Below are positions 44,338-53,497 of a stretch of 64,000 bases of DNA, one piece after another. Location of the stretch: positions 791,501 through 855,500 of the forward strand of contig NZ_AP017378.1 in assembly GCF_003966735.1 (NCBI RefSeq), written 5' to 3'. The position numbers were made by a program, and so were the translations under genes. The stretch is from Desulfovibrio ferrophilus (GTDB taxonomy: Bacteria; Desulfobacterota; Desulfovibrionia; Desulfovibrionales; Desulfovibrionaceae). Below the pieces are notes generated by a model. That model was given only the letters and a program-made list of their open reading frames with translations. It was not told the origin of the DNA and made no database searches. How positions within the stretch are numbered: position 1 is the first letter of the stretch; every line of letters starts with the position of its first letter.

Positions 44338-46653
44338 ATGCTCTCTAAGCGCCTGGAAAATGTCCTGAGTTCGGCTGTTAAGGAAGTCAAGAGACGCAAC
44401 CACGAATACCTGACGCTGGAACACCTTTTGTACGCGATGCTGCTCGAAGAAACCGGGCGGGACATCATGGTCAATTGCGGCGTAAATGTTATCCGGCTGA
44501 AGCATCAGCTGGAGCGCTTCTTTATTGATCATATGGAGATTCTGCCCGACGACACTCCCAGCGAGGTCGTGCAGACCCTTGGTGTGCAGCGCGTGCTGCA
44601 GCGTGCCATTTTGCAGATTCAGTCCGCCAGCAAGGACAAGGTCCGTGTTGGTGATGTGTTGGCGGCCCTGTTTGAGGAAGAGGATTCCTACGCGGTCTAC
44701 TTCCTGAAGTCACACGGTGTGACTCGTCTTGATGTGTTGGATTATATTTCGCACGGCGGTGGCAAGCCCGAAGATGGTGGTGGTTGGTCCATGCCAGGGA
44801 ATCAGGGGCCGGCCCGTGATGTCGGGGAACCTGAGCGTCCGGTGCGTGAGGGCGATTCCATGCTGGAGCAGTTTACGGTGGACCTTACCGAGACTGCCCG
44901 CAAGGGTGAGATCGACCCCCTTATCGGGCGTGACCACGAGATTCAGCGAGCTGTGCAGGTGCTTTCGCGCCGTCGTAAGAACAACCCGTTGTTTGTTGGC
45001 GACCCCGGAGTGGGCAAGACGGCCCTGGCCGAGGGATTGGCGTTGCGCATTGTCGAGGGCCGGGTCCCGGAGGAATTTCTCGAGACCCGTATCTTTGCCT
45101 TGGACATGGGGTCCATGCTGGCGGGGACCAAGTATCGCGGCGACTTCGAAGCCCGGATGAAGGGTGTGATCAAGGAATTGTCCGCCATCCCCGGCTCCAT
45201 TCTCTTTGCCGATGAGATTCACACCATTGTCGGGGCCGGGGCGACCACCGGAGGCACCATGGATGCTTCGAATATTCTGAAGCCCGTGTTGCAATCGGGC
45301 AAGATGCGCTGCATTGGCTCCACCACCTATGAGGAATTCAAGAACCATTTCGAGAAGGATCGTGCCCTGTCACGTCGCTTCCAGAAGATTGACGTGCCCG
45401 AACCCTCGGTGGACGAGACCTTCGAGATTTTGAAGGGATTGTCTTCCTACTACGAGGCGCACCACGGGGTGCATTATACTCATGGCGCATTGCGTAGTGC
45501 AGCGGAACTGTCAGCCCGGCATGTGGCCGACCGGTTCCTGCCCGACAAGGCCATTGACGTCATCGACGAGGCAGGCGCAGCCTACAAGCTCAAGAAGCGT
45601 CGTCGCAAGGGAGATGATATTCGTCCACAGGATATCGAAGCTGTCATCGCCCGTATGGCGAGAATTCCTGTGAACCGCATCACGACCACGGACCGCGAAC
45701 GCCTGCGCAATCTGGAGCCTGATCTGAAGACCCGTGTCTTTGGGCAGGATAGGGCCGTGGAGGCGTTGTCCCAATCCATCAAGCGGGCTCGTGCCGGGTT
45801 GCGTCAACAGGGCAAGCCCACGGGCAGTTTCCTGTTCGTTGGTCCCACGGGCGTGGGCAAGACCGAATTGGCCCGCCAACTGGCAGCCAGCCTTGGTGTG
45901 AATTTTGTTCGTTTCGACATGAGTGAATACATGGAGAAGCATGCCGTCTCGCGTCTGATCGGAGCGCCTCCGGGGTACGTCGGTTTTGACCAGGGAGGAC
46001 TGCTGACTGACGCCATTCGCAAGAATCCTTATACGGTATTGTTGATGGATGAGATCGAGAAGGCTCATCCGGATGTATTTAACATCCTGTTGCAGGTCAT
46101 GGACTATGCAACACTGACGGATAATAACGGGCGCAAGGCCGACTTCTCGCATGTGATTCTGCTCATGACCTCCAATGTCGGGGCCTGGGAGGCCAGCGGC
46201 AAGGGGGCCATGGGCTTTGGCGATACCATGTATGAGGACCGTTCGGACAAGTGCATGCAGGCCGTGGAAAAGGTCTTCAGTCCCGAGTTCCGCAACCGCC
46301 TGGACGGAGTGGTACCCTTTGCCAGCCTGACCCCTGATGTCATGGGGCTCATCGTGGACAAGTTCGTTGGTGAATTGAATGAACGCATGGCCGAACACAA
46401 GGTGACAATCCGTTTGACACCGGGCGCACGTTCCTGGCTCGCTGAACGAGGTTTCGATAACGCCTTTGGTGCACGTCCACTGTCTCGATTGATTCAGACC
46501 GAGGTGGAGGACCCCATGGCCGATGAATTGCTGTTTGGCGCTTTGGTGCGTGGTGGCGAGGTGGTGGCCGAGGCCCCCAGAAAGCGCCGCAAGAAGGGCG
46601 AGCCTGAAAAGCTGCGTTTCAAGTTTCCCAAGTCTGCAAGTGGCTCGAAGTAG
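44338..46653 (+). CDS. clpA: ATP-dependent Clp protease ATP-binding subunit ClpA
   Basis: 771 residues: Clp_N repeats (about 1-145), AAA+ module 1 (GDPGVGKTAL, ILFADEIHTIVGAG), AAA+ module 2 (GPTGVGKTEL, VLLMDEIEKAH) and a C-terminal D2-small domain. An MGFGDT loop at about residue 620 probably corresponds to the ClpP-binding IG(F/L) loop. It unfolds substrates for ClpP, which is not encoded in this window. It directly follows clpS and precedes a terminator and aat. Confidence 0.97.
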   Translation: MLSKRLENVLSSAVKEVKRRNHEYLTLEHLLYAMLLEETGRDIMVNCGVNVIRLKHQLERFFIDHMEILPDDTPSEVVQTLGVQRVLQRAILQIQSASKDKVRVGDVLAALFEEEDSYAVYFLKSHGVTRLDVLDYISHGGGKPEDGGGWSMPGNQGPARDVGEPERPVREGDSMLEQFTVDLTETARKGEIDPLIGRDHEIQRAVQVLSRRRKNNPLFVGDPGVGKTALAEGLALRIVEGRVPEEFLETRIFALDMGSMLAGTKYRGDFEARMKGVIKELSAIPGSILFADEIHTIVGAGATTGGTMDASNILKPVLQSGKMRCIGSTTYEEFKNHFEKDRALSRRFQKIDVPEPSVDETFEILKGLSSYYEAHHGVHYTHGALRSAAELSARHVADRFLPDKAIDVIDEAGAAYKLKKRRRKGDDIRPQDIEAVIARMARIPVNRITTTDRERLRNLEPDLKTRVFGQDRAVEALSQSIKRARAGLRQQGKPTGSFLFVGPTGVGKTELARQLAASLGVNFVRFDMSEYMEKHAVSRLIGAPPGYVGFDQGGLLTDAIRKNPYTVLLMDEIEKAHPDVFNILLQVMDYATLTDNNGRKADFSHVILLMTSNVGAWEASGKGAMGFGDTMYEDRSDKCMQAVEKVFSPEFRNRLDGVVPFASLTPDVMGLIVDKFVGELNERMAEHKVTIRLTPGARSWLAERGFDNAFGARPLSRLIQTEVEDPMADELLFGALVRGGEVVAEAPRKRRKKGEPEKLRFKFPKSASGSK

Positions 46654-46691
46654 CGTTAGGCGGCGTTGAATACTTGAAATTGACTAACCCC

Positions 46692-46723
46692 GGCGCGGGC
46701 GGTTCGCCGTCCGCGCCGTTTTT
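46692..46723 (+). terminator. intrinsic terminator between clpA and aat
   Basis: An 11-bp GC-rich stem (46692-46702 with 46707-46717, loop TTCG, one G-T pair) followed by GTTTTT. The aat gene starts only 15 bases later and no separate promoter is obvious, so read-through probably sets a lower Aat level. Confidence 0.88.
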
Positions 46724-46738
46724 GGTGGAAGCTGTTTC

Positions 46739-47443
46739 ATGAGTATCGATTTCATTCCACCCCACAACCTCTGGTTCCCCGATCCGAACGAAGCGGACGC
46801 GGACGGGTTGCTGGCCTTTGGTGGAGATCTCTCCGTACAGCGCTTGGTGGAATCCTACGCCCGGGGGATTTTCCCGTGGTACGGGCCGGGAGATCCCATT
46901 CTCTGGTGGTCGCCTGACCCACGCCTGGTGCTGGAACCTGAAGATCTGCACGTCTCGCGTTCCCTGCGTCGGGTGATCAACTCCAGGCGTTTCGAGATCA
47001 GTGTTGATACGGGATTTCGCTCAGTGATCTGCGAGTGCTCACGCGCACCACGCCGAGAAGGTCCCGGCACATGGCTGGTGCCGGAGATGATCTCGGCCTA
47101 TGTGGATTTGCATCATTCGGGGTGGGCACACAGTGTGGAAGCACGTCTGGATGGACAGCTGGTCGGTGGCGTTTATGGTGTTGCCGTGGGCCGGGCCTTT
47201 TTTGGTGAATCCATGTTTTACCGCGAAGCGGATGCCTCCAAGGTGGCGTTTGTCTGGCTGGTACGGCTGTTGGAGCAGTGGGGTTATGGACTCATTGATT
47301 GCCAGCAGACGACGGCGCATCTGTTGCGCTTTGGAGCCAATGAAATCCCACGCCGATCTTTTCTGTCGCGAATTGCGTCGCTTGTGACCGTCCCTGTGCT
47401 GGACGGGGCGTGGACCATTCCTGCTGGCTTTGATCCGTTGTAA
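46739..47443 (+). CDS. aat: leucyl/phenylalanyl-tRNA--protein transferase
   Basis: 234-residue aminoacyl transferase that adds Leu or Phe to N-terminal Arg/Lys, making N-degrons for ClpS. The N-terminal FIPPHNLWFPDPNEAD, LLAFGGDLS, ARGIFPW and WWSPDPR blocks and the catalytic-region FFGESMF are all typical. GGTGGAAG precedes the ATG at moderate distance. It completes the N-end-rule set clpS-clpA-aat. Confidence 0.96.
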   Translation: MSIDFIPPHNLWFPDPNEADADGLLAFGGDLSVQRLVESYARGIFPWYGPGDPILWWSPDPRLVLEPEDLHVSRSLRRVINSRRFEISVDTGFRSVICECSRAPRREGPGTWLVPEMISAYVDLHHSGWAHSVEARLDGQLVGGVYGVAVGRAFFGESMFYREADASKVAFVWLVRLLEQWGYGLIDCQQTTAHLLRFGANEIPRRSFLSRIASLVTVPVLDGAWTIPAGFDPL

Positions 47444-47452
47444 TCCCTCTCC

Positions 47453-48676
47453 CTAAAATGAAACGATCTCCTCGAAAGCCTTGATGGCGAAAGAGTCGGT
47501 CATGCCTGAGATATAGTCCAGAATGGCTCGGGTGTAATCGTCTTCGTCCTCGGGATTGTAGAGTCGGTCAGCCATGTACTTGAGGCTGATGGTGCGCCGC
47601 AGGCTCGGGTGTCCATATTTGATCAGCCAGTCGTAGAAGGTGTCGGCCAGATGGGGGCAGACCTCACGCAACTGGTTGACATTGGAGAGGCTTTTGTCTG
47701 GATGGTAAGTACCTTTGAGTCGTTTGAAAATGGTGTTTACGATTAGTTCTGCATATTCCACGAAATAGGCCAATCGCTCATGAAAATGGATGTGACGGTA
47801 GTTGAATTCCGTCAGTTCGGACATCAGCTCCACATTGGCGCTTGAGAAGCGCAGCCCTGTTTCAGGAGAGCTGCTGCGACACAGGTCGTTGATGAAGACC
47901 TGCATCAGCAGGGAGTTGTTGATGTGGCGGAAGGTGGATTCTCCGAAACGCTGAGCCACCGCACGCAGATATTTCAGTTCATCTCGAGTCAGAATCTTCA
48001 GGCGGATGGCATCCTCGATGTCGCGGCCAAGTGCGGCTACGCGGTCTGCGACCTTGACCACTGCCCCTTCCCAAGTGAACGGCTCGACAATGGTATCCCC
48101 GGGGATTTGTTCCAGTGGAAGGGCTGTGTCTCTGGGGTAGACCGGCCTGTCTCCCATTTGACCGCAGTGACAGACCACGCCATCACGCACCGCATAAGTC
48201 AGATTCAGGTTGTAATGGACCCCGCCCGGGGCTTCCAGAGTCTCGATTCGATCCACGAAATGCAGGCTGTTGTTCTGATGCCGGAATCGGCTGCCCAGTT
48301 CTGTTTCCGCGATGCGGGAAAGGAGTCGTTCACCCGCGTGCCCGAAGGGGGCGTGCCCCAGGTCATGGCCGATGGCGATGGCGCTGGTCAGTTCGGCGTT
48401 CAGGCCCAAGGTCTCGGCAATGGTCCGGGCCACGGCGGTCACGTGATTCACATGCTCGATGCGCGTGCAGACGTGATCGTTTTGCGTGGCGTAAAAGACC
48501 TGAGTCTTGTGTTTCAGGCGGCGATAGGCGGTGCAGTGCAGGGTGCGATTGTAATCCCGCGCAAATTCGCTACGCAGATCGCCCTGGCGGGCGTAGAGCG
48601 GATCTCGGCGGGTGACGGCTTGATCCCATTTGGGATGGCCGGGGTGCATGGCCTCGGACAGAAAGGTGGGTTCCAT
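47453..48676 (-). CDS. dgt: deoxyguanosinetriphosphate triphosphohydrolase-like protein
   Basis: 407-residue HD-domain dNTP triphosphohydrolase. HD metal ligands lie in RIEHVNHVTAVA and IGHDLGHAPFGHAGE, and a later Asp in VVKVADRVAALGRDIED. It converts dNTPs to nucleosides and tripolyphosphate, controlling pools. ATG 48676 has GAGGAG six bases upstream; an in-frame extension to 48700 has no such site. It converges on aat with a nine-base gap and no terminator. Confidence 0.93.
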   Translation of the reverse strand: MEPTFLSEAMHPGHPKWDQAVTRRDPLYARQGDLRSEFARDYNRTLHCTAYRRLKHKTQVFYATQNDHVCTRIEHVNHVTAVARTIAETLGLNAELTSAIAIGHDLGHAPFGHAGERLLSRIAETELGSRFRHQNNSLHFVDRIETLEAPGGVHYNLNLTYAVRDGVVCHCGQMGDRPVYPRDTALPLEQIPGDTIVEPFTWEGAVVKVADRVAALGRDIEDAIRLKILTRDELKYLRAVAQRFGESTFRHINNSLLMQVFINDLCRSSSPETGLRFSSANVELMSELTEFNYRHIHFHERLAYFVEYAELIVNTIFKRLKGTYHPDKSLSNVNQLREVCPHLADTFYDWLIKYGHPSLRRTISLKYMADRLYNPEDEDDYTRAILDYISGMTDSFAIKAFEEIVSF

Positions 48677-48779
48677 GGGGCTCCTCGGGTGCGGGCTCAA
48701 TTCTCGGAATTCAAGAAGTGCTACATCCAGAGGGGCTGTGAGTCAAAGGTGTTGGCCTTGCAGGTTTTGTATCTGGTTG

Positions 48780-49781
48780 TCATTCGGTGCATATTACGTC
48801 GGAAGAACTCCTTCGCACACAACTTTCCGTTGGAGTATAAATCACATTTGGGACAGGCTCGCCATGGTAGATTTTATATAGGATTTCAATGGCTTTCTTA
48901 CCCATTGCGTAGGGTTTCTGGCCAATGTTTCCGTGGGCAAGTCCTTGCTCCAAAAGTTGAAGCTGGTTTTGTAAGGTGTCACCGACGATGATGATTATTT
49001 TCTTGGAATCCAGATCTGCACGGCGTTTGCTCAGACTTGTGAGGTATTCTTCTGGCCTTTGTTGAGGCCAGGCTCCAAGAATGATGATGGTGTCAACGTG
49101 ACCAGTATTCATGCAGCCATCATCAAGGATATACAGCAGTTGATTCAGTGCTACCTCTGGATCGTCTCGGCAAAACAGGGGGCAGCGTTCGTATTGTGTC
49201 CATTTTCCTGAATTGTTTCGATTCAGGGCATTGATGGTTCCTCGCATACGGTCGGCCAGTCCCGGAGCGGATTTGTGCCCACTGATGATGCAATACGTGC
49301 CGCCGCCCGGGCGATGTTGTTTGGCGAGTTCTCCCAACCTTTGACCGAATTGATAATTGTCGGTGCCGATATATGCTTTACGGATATCGTGGTTGTTGGA
49401 AAGGGTTGCTCTGGAAAAGTCCGAATCAAAGGTCACGATGGGAATGCCAGCCTTTCGGGCTTTGGCAATGCTTCGCTCCTCGATGAATTCGGAGTTGATT
49501 ACAGCTACAGCCAAGCCATCGATCCCCTCGTCAATGAGATCTGAAATGATGTTGTTTTGCAGGCGAGGGTCTGCTCTTTCCGGGCCTCTGTAGATGCATT
49601 GCACATCTTCCAAGGCCTCTGCGGCATTCATGCAGCCGTGTTTTACTGGGGTGTAGAATTCGCTGTTTCCTGTCTTGGGGATAATGGCAAAACGCAGTGT
49701 TTTTCCTGTTGCTGTGTTGGGCAAGGGGAAGATCAGAGCGATAAAGAGCGCGATTATCAGGGGTGCTGTGAGTTTGAACAT
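48780..49781 (-). CDS. orphan periplasmic sugar-binding-type protein
   Basis: 333 residues with a signal peptide (about 1-25) and the RbsB-type periplasmic binding fold (LRFAIIPKTGNSEFYTPVKHG, IDGLAVAVINSEFIEE, AYIGTDNYQFGQRLGELA, YCIISGHKSAPGLADRM). It may bind a sugar or an AI-2-like ligand. No permease, ATPase, kinase or receptor gene adjoins it. The ribosome-binding site AGGGAA is unusually close to the ATG. Confidence 0.82.
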   Translation of the reverse strand: MFKLTAPLIIALFIALIFPLPNTATGKTLRFAIIPKTGNSEFYTPVKHGCMNAAEALEDVQCIYRGPERADPRLQNNIISDLIDEGIDGLAVAVINSEFIEERSIAKARKAGIPIVTFDSDFSRATLSNNHDIRKAYIGTDNYQFGQRLGELAKQHRPGGGTYCIISGHKSAPGLADRMRGTINALNRNNSGKWTQYERCPLFCRDDPEVALNQLLYILDDGCMNTGHVDTIIILGAWPQQRPEEYLTSLSKRRADLDSKKIIIIVGDTLQNQLQLLEQGLAHGNIGQKPYAMGKKAIEILYKIYHGEPVPNVIYTPTESCVRRSSSDVICTE

Positions 49782-49849
49782 TTCCCTGATTTGTTATTAC
49801 TTTTAAAGAGGCACTGCAATGTTGTTTCGGTATAATTGTGTGGCTGGTT

Positions 49850-50485
49850 TTAGATAACAGTGGCGATGGCACGCACGGGGGAACCGTCACCATCAACGAT
49901 GGGCAGGGGAAGGGCTTGAAAGTCAAAGCCGTTTCTTGGCAGTTGTTCGAGGTTGCAGAGATTTTCCACGATAATCAGCCCATTGGTGAAAAATACATGA
50001 TGAATTGGATAATCATTGGTATCCACCTCATCTACTGAGATGGCATCGGTTCCGATGCCAAACAGGTTGAAACCAGTCAGCCAGATTGCAGCGGCCTCGG
50101 TCAGTACGGGGAAGGGGTGAAAGTATTCGGGAGTACCCCAAAATTGCTCCCAACCTGTACGCAGGATGGCGAAGGCCGATTGCTCAAGGGCCGGGGTGTA
50201 AGCTTCCAGGTCTGAAGGGAGCGCTTCTTTCATGCCACGCAGATCAAGAATACAACCCGGTCCCATGAAGCGATCTGGAGGGAGATCACTCAGGGAGGCA
50301 CCTTGGGGCAGCATATGTGCCGGAGCGTCCAGATGGGTTCCGGTATGCGAGAACAGAGTCAGGCGTTTCTCAGCATATCCATTGGCCTGGATGGTGGTTG
50401 CCTGTTCGAAGTTTGGAGCTTCGGTGCCGGGATAAATTGGCATGCCGTTCTGCATGGGATGTGAGAGGTCAATGATCTGGGGCAT
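49850..50485 (-). CDS. cyclase/kynurenine formamidase family metal-dependent hydrolase
   Basis: 211-residue cyclase-fold amidohydrolase (IDLSHPMQNGMPIYPG at the start, metal-binding HTGTHLDAPAH near residues 47-57, and IGTDAISVDEV). Family members hydrolyse N-formylkynurenine, isatin or similar amides with Zn or Mn. No other tryptophan-degradation gene is present, so the substrate is open. AGGAA is six bases upstream of the ATG. Confidence 0.88.
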   Translation of the reverse strand: MPQIIDLSHPMQNGMPIYPGTEAPNFEQATTIQANGYAEKRLTLFSHTGTHLDAPAHMLPQGASLSDLPPDRFMGPGCILDLRGMKEALPSDLEAYTPALEQSAFAILRTGWEQFWGTPEYFHPFPVLTEAAAIWLTGFNLFGIGTDAISVDEVDTNDYPIHHVFFTNGLIIVENLCNLEQLPRNGFDFQALPLPIVDGDGSPVRAIATVI

Positions 50486-50500
50486 TGTGATTCCTGAATG

Positions 50501-50536
50501 AAAAAGGGGGCGCAGACCATTGCTGTCCGCGCCCCC
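50501..50536 (-). terminator. intrinsic terminator between two minus-strand genes
   Basis: On the minus strand GGGGGCGCGGAC (50536-50525) pairs with GTCTGCGCCCCC (50517-50506), loop of seven, followed by TTTTT (50505-50501). It ends the transcript of the gene at 50558-51040. Confidence 0.9.
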
Positions 50537-50557
50537 TTTGTTGATGTTGAGTTGGCC

Positions 50558-51040
50558 TTAGGCCTGTTCTTCCACCAGGGGCTCGGCCTGAGACAGGTCA
50601 TAGAGCCCATGCATGGGGAATGGCAGATCGAAGTTCGGCAGCTGAGAGAAACGGATCAGGCCGATGGTCTTGCCTTCGGGGACGGCAGACAGGGGGGACA
50701 GTCCCGTGGGGATGGGGAAGCTCATGGGGGCAGAGGTGGCTTCGATTACACGATCCTCATAACGACGTTCGATGTAGTCGAAAATCTGGTCCCGTTCCTC
50801 TTTGGTGAAGGCCTCCAGCATGAGTTTTTTGCTGCCTTCGGGGTCGGTCAGGTCCGGTTCTACCGGGTCGCCCAAGAGGCCATCCCAGTTGTAGCTGTTG
50901 AATTCTTCTTCGCTGAATTCCGGACGGAAGAGGTGCACCTGCACGTTCTTGCGGCCCTTGAAGCTTTTGATGGTCATGGTCATGACATAGGCCCTGTCAG
51001 AGGGCAGGGGCTGTTCCGAGGCAACGCTGTGTATCTGCAT
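50558..51040 (-). CDS. conserved-looking protein of unknown function
   Basis: 160 residues, acidic, no signal peptide (VMTMTIKSFKGRKNVQVHLF, EEFNSYNWDGLLGDP, then a C-terminal LPNFDLPFPMHGLYDLS). No family recognised. The start at 51040 is set by AGGAG seven bases upstream; the frame runs on to 51196 without support. It has its own terminator and is divergent from the small lipoprotein gene, with a CRP/Rex-like site between them. Confidence 0.7.
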   Translation of the reverse strand: MQIHSVASEQPLPSDRAYVMTMTIKSFKGRKNVQVHLFRPEFSEEEFNSYNWDGLLGDPVEPDLTDPEGSKKLMLEAFTKEERDQIFDYIERRYEDRVIEATSAPMSFPIPTGLSPLSAVPEGKTIGLIRFSQLPNFDLPFPMHGLYDLSQAEPLVEEQA

Positions 51041-51126
51041 GCCGTCACTCCTGTGCGGTTGCGGTTGAGTCCTTTGAGCGCGGTTTACGCACTCAGGTGA
51101 GGTTTGTTTACGAAAAAAGAACGCTT

Positions 51127-51144
51127 CTGTGAAGCCCTTCACAA
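51127..51144. promoter_or_regulatory. CRP/FNR-family or Rex-type operator
   Basis: CTGTGAAGCCCTTCACAA contains a perfect TGTGA-N6-TCACA dyad (CRP and HcpR type) and matches the Rex consensus TTGTGAA-N4-TTCACAA in all but the first base. It lies 79 bases upstream of the small lipoprotein start and 87 bases upstream of the divergent gene, so it could control either or both. Confidence 0.55.
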
Positions 51145-51222
51145 GCGCTTCTTGCCGTTCTTTTGCTTGTGGGGACATTATGATAACGTGCGCCAATCAA
51201 ATCATCGGGAAGGAGATTCTAC

Positions 51223-51375
51223 ATGTTCAAGCGTTTTGTTGTATTGACCTGTTTGTTGGCCTTGCTTGTTCCTGTCTTTGGTTGTGAAAAGGAAGGAAAG
51301 ATGGAAAAGGCCGGGAAGCAGCTGGATCAGGCTGCTGATGATCTGAAGGACAAGACCAAGAAATTGTTCGAATAG
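51223..51375 (+). CDS. small lipoprotein (entericidin-like)
   Basis: 50 residues: [20 protein letters not shown] then the lipobox cysteine (VFGC), leaving a mature peptide of about 30 residues that is a Lys/Glu/Asp amphipathic helix ([19 protein letters not shown]). It resembles entericidin-type small membrane lipoproteins. AAGGAG lies eight bases before the ATG and a good terminator follows, so the gene is complete and monocistronic. Confidence 0.8.
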   Translation: MFKRFVVLTCLLALLVPVFGCEKEGKMEKAGKQLDQAADDLKDKTKKLFE

Positions 51376-51400
51376 ATTTGTAGGTGATGCACACATCAAG

Positions 51401-51423
51401 GGAGGCTTTGGCCTCCTTTTTTT
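51401..51423 (+). terminator. intrinsic terminator of the small lipoprotein gene
   Basis: GGAGGC-TTTG-GCCTCC followed by a T-run, 26 bases after the stop codon. Confidence 0.85.
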
Positions 51424-51475
51424 GATCTGCAGTTTGGATGTTTACCTCGGACCGGGCTCCGGGTACAAGCACTGT

Positions 51476-53497
51476 ATGCCCTCATTCGATAATGTTACAG
51501 ACACCATTCCCTTTCGTATCCAGAGTCCGTTCGAGCCTCGTGGCGATCAGCCCGAGGCCATTGCCGATTTGGTGGCCAACCTGAGCGCAGGAGTGTCGAA
51601 TCAGGTCCTGCTGGGTGTGACCGGGTCGGGCAAGACGTTCACTGTGGCCAAGGTGGTGGAAGCCTTGCAGCGACCTGCGCTGGTTTTGGCCCCAAACAAG
51701 ACCCTTGCGGCCCAGCTCTATAATGAATTCCGGGGGCTGTTCCCGGACAATGCCGTTGAGTATTTTGTCAGCTACTACGATTACTACCAGCCCGAAGCCT
51801 ATCTTCCGCACACGGATATCTATATCGAGAAGGACTCGTCCATCAACGACGAGATTGAAAAGCTCCGCCATGCTGCAACCCATGCACTACTGACCCGACG
51901 CGATGTGCTCATCGTGGCCTCGGTGTCCTGCATCTATGGCCTGGGTTCTCCAGAATATTACTCCAAGATGGTGGTGCCTCTTGAGCCTGGGCAACGTCTG
52001 TCGCGTGGGCAGCTTATTGATCGGTTGGTGGAGGTCCATTACGAGCGCAACGATTATGACTTCCACCGTGGAACCTTTCGCGTGCGTGGCGATGTGCTTG
52101 AGATCATTCCGGCCTATTCCAATCAGCAGGCCTTGCGCGTGGAGTTCTTTGGGGATGAGATTGATGCCGTATCCGAAACCGACCCCATCACCGGGGAGGT
52201 GCTGAACCGTCTGCCCAAGACCATTATCTTCCCCGCCAGCCATTATGTTTCGGACCGAGCCAATTTGAATCGATCCATGGATGAGATTCGTGATGAGCTT
52301 GCGATTCAGTTGGGGCATTTCAGGGAGCGCAACATGCTTGTGGAGGCTCAGCGCCTGGAGCAGCGTACCCAACTGGATCTGGAGATGATCGAGGAACTTG
52401 GCTATTGCAACGGCATCGAAAACTACTCCCGCTTTCTTGATGGGCGCAAGCCCGGCGAACCGCCGCACACCCTGTTGGACTATTTTCCCGAGGACTTCAT
52501 GATGTTCCTGGACGAGTCACACGTGACCGTGCCTCAGGTCGGGGGAATGTTCAAAGGCGACCATTCGCGCAAGCAGACGCTGGTGGATTTTGGCTTCCGG
52601 CTGCCTTCGGCGCTGGATAACCGGCCTTTGAATTTTGAGGAGTTCAAGCAGCGCATCGGACAGGCGGTGTTTGTTTCAGCCACGCCCGGGCATTGGGAAT
52701 TGGATCAGGCCCAGGGATTGGTTGTGGAGCAGATCATTCGCCCCACTTGGTTGGTGGACCCGGAAATCGAGGTCCGGCCTTCGGCCGGCCAGATGGATGA
52801 TCTGATGGCCGAGTGCCGTAAACGTCGTGATGCGGGTGAACGGGTGTTGGTGACTACGTTGACCAAGCGCATGGCCGAGGACCTGACGGAATACTTACAG
52901 GGCATGGGTATCGAGACGCGCTATCTGCATTCGGATATCGATACACTGGAGCGTGTGTCCATTCTCCAATCCCTGAGGAAGGGTGAGTTCGATGTCCTTG
53001 TAGGGATCAACCTGCTGCGGGAAGGGCTTGATATCCCGGAAGTATCCTTGGTTGCCATTTTGGATGCAGACAAGGAAGGTTTCTTGCGCTCGGTGCGCTC
53101 GTTGATCCAGACGTTCGGACGCGCTGCGCGCAACACCCATGGTCGGGTGTTGATGTATGCTGACAAGGTTACGCGCTCCATGCGGGAAGCCATGGAGGAA
53201 ACTTCGCGTCGCAGGGAAAAACAGCAAGGCTACAACATTGAGCACGGAATGGAACCGACCACCATTCGGAAAGAATTGAATAATGTACTGGATTCGTTAT
53301 ATACACGCTCAGAGAGGGGGAGGGGCAAGACGCCGATTTCAGCCGAAGATATGGCTGGAGACCCCAAGGCAATGGCTGCCGAGATCAAGAGTCTTGAGCG
53401 TGAGATGCGTGTTGCGGCCAAGGATCTGGAGTTTGAGCGTGCAGCACAACTTCGGGATCGGATCACACTGCTGCGGGAACTGATGCGAGCTATTTGA
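51476..53497 (+). CDS. uvrB: excinuclease ABC subunit B
   Basis: 673-residue DNA-damage-recognition helicase of nucleotide excision repair. Walker [10 protein letters not shown], beta-hairpin [12 protein letters not shown], helicase motifs including DESHVTVPQ and [10 protein letters not shown], and a C-terminal UVR motif ([20 protein letters not shown]) that binds UvrC. The ATG at 51476 matches family N-termini but lacks an obvious ribosome-binding site; an in-frame start at 51422 lies inside the upstream terminator. The stop overlaps the channel gene as TGATG. Confidence 0.96.
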   Translation: MPSFDNVTDTIPFRIQSPFEPRGDQPEAIADLVANLSAGVSNQVLLGVTGSGKTFTVAKVVEALQRPALVLAPNKTLAAQLYNEFRGLFPDNAVEYFVSYYDYYQPEAYLPHTDIYIEKDSSINDEIEKLRHAATHALLTRRDVLIVASVSCIYGLGSPEYYSKMVVPLEPGQRLSRGQLIDRLVEVHYERNDYDFHRGTFRVRGDVLEIIPAYSNQQALRVEFFGDEIDAVSETDPITGEVLNRLPKTIIFPASHYVSDRANLNRSMDEIRDELAIQLGHFRERNMLVEAQRLEQRTQLDLEMIEELGYCNGIENYSRFLDGRKPGEPPHTLLDYFPEDFMMFLDESHVTVPQVGGMFKGDHSRKQTLVDFGFRLPSALDNRPLNFEEFKQRIGQAVFVSATPGHWELDQAQGLVVEQIIRPTWLVDPEIEVRPSAGQMDDLMAECRKRRDAGERVLVTTLTKRMAEDLTEYLQGMGIETRYLHSDIDTLERVSILQSLRKGEFDVLVGINLLREGLDIPEVSLVAILDADKEGFLRSVRSLIQTFGRAARNTHGRVLMYADKVTRSMREAMEETSRRREKQQGYNIEHGMEPTTIRKELNNVLDSLYTRSERGRGKTPISAEDMAGDPKAMAAEIKSLEREMRVAAKDLEFERAAQLRDRITLLRELMRAI

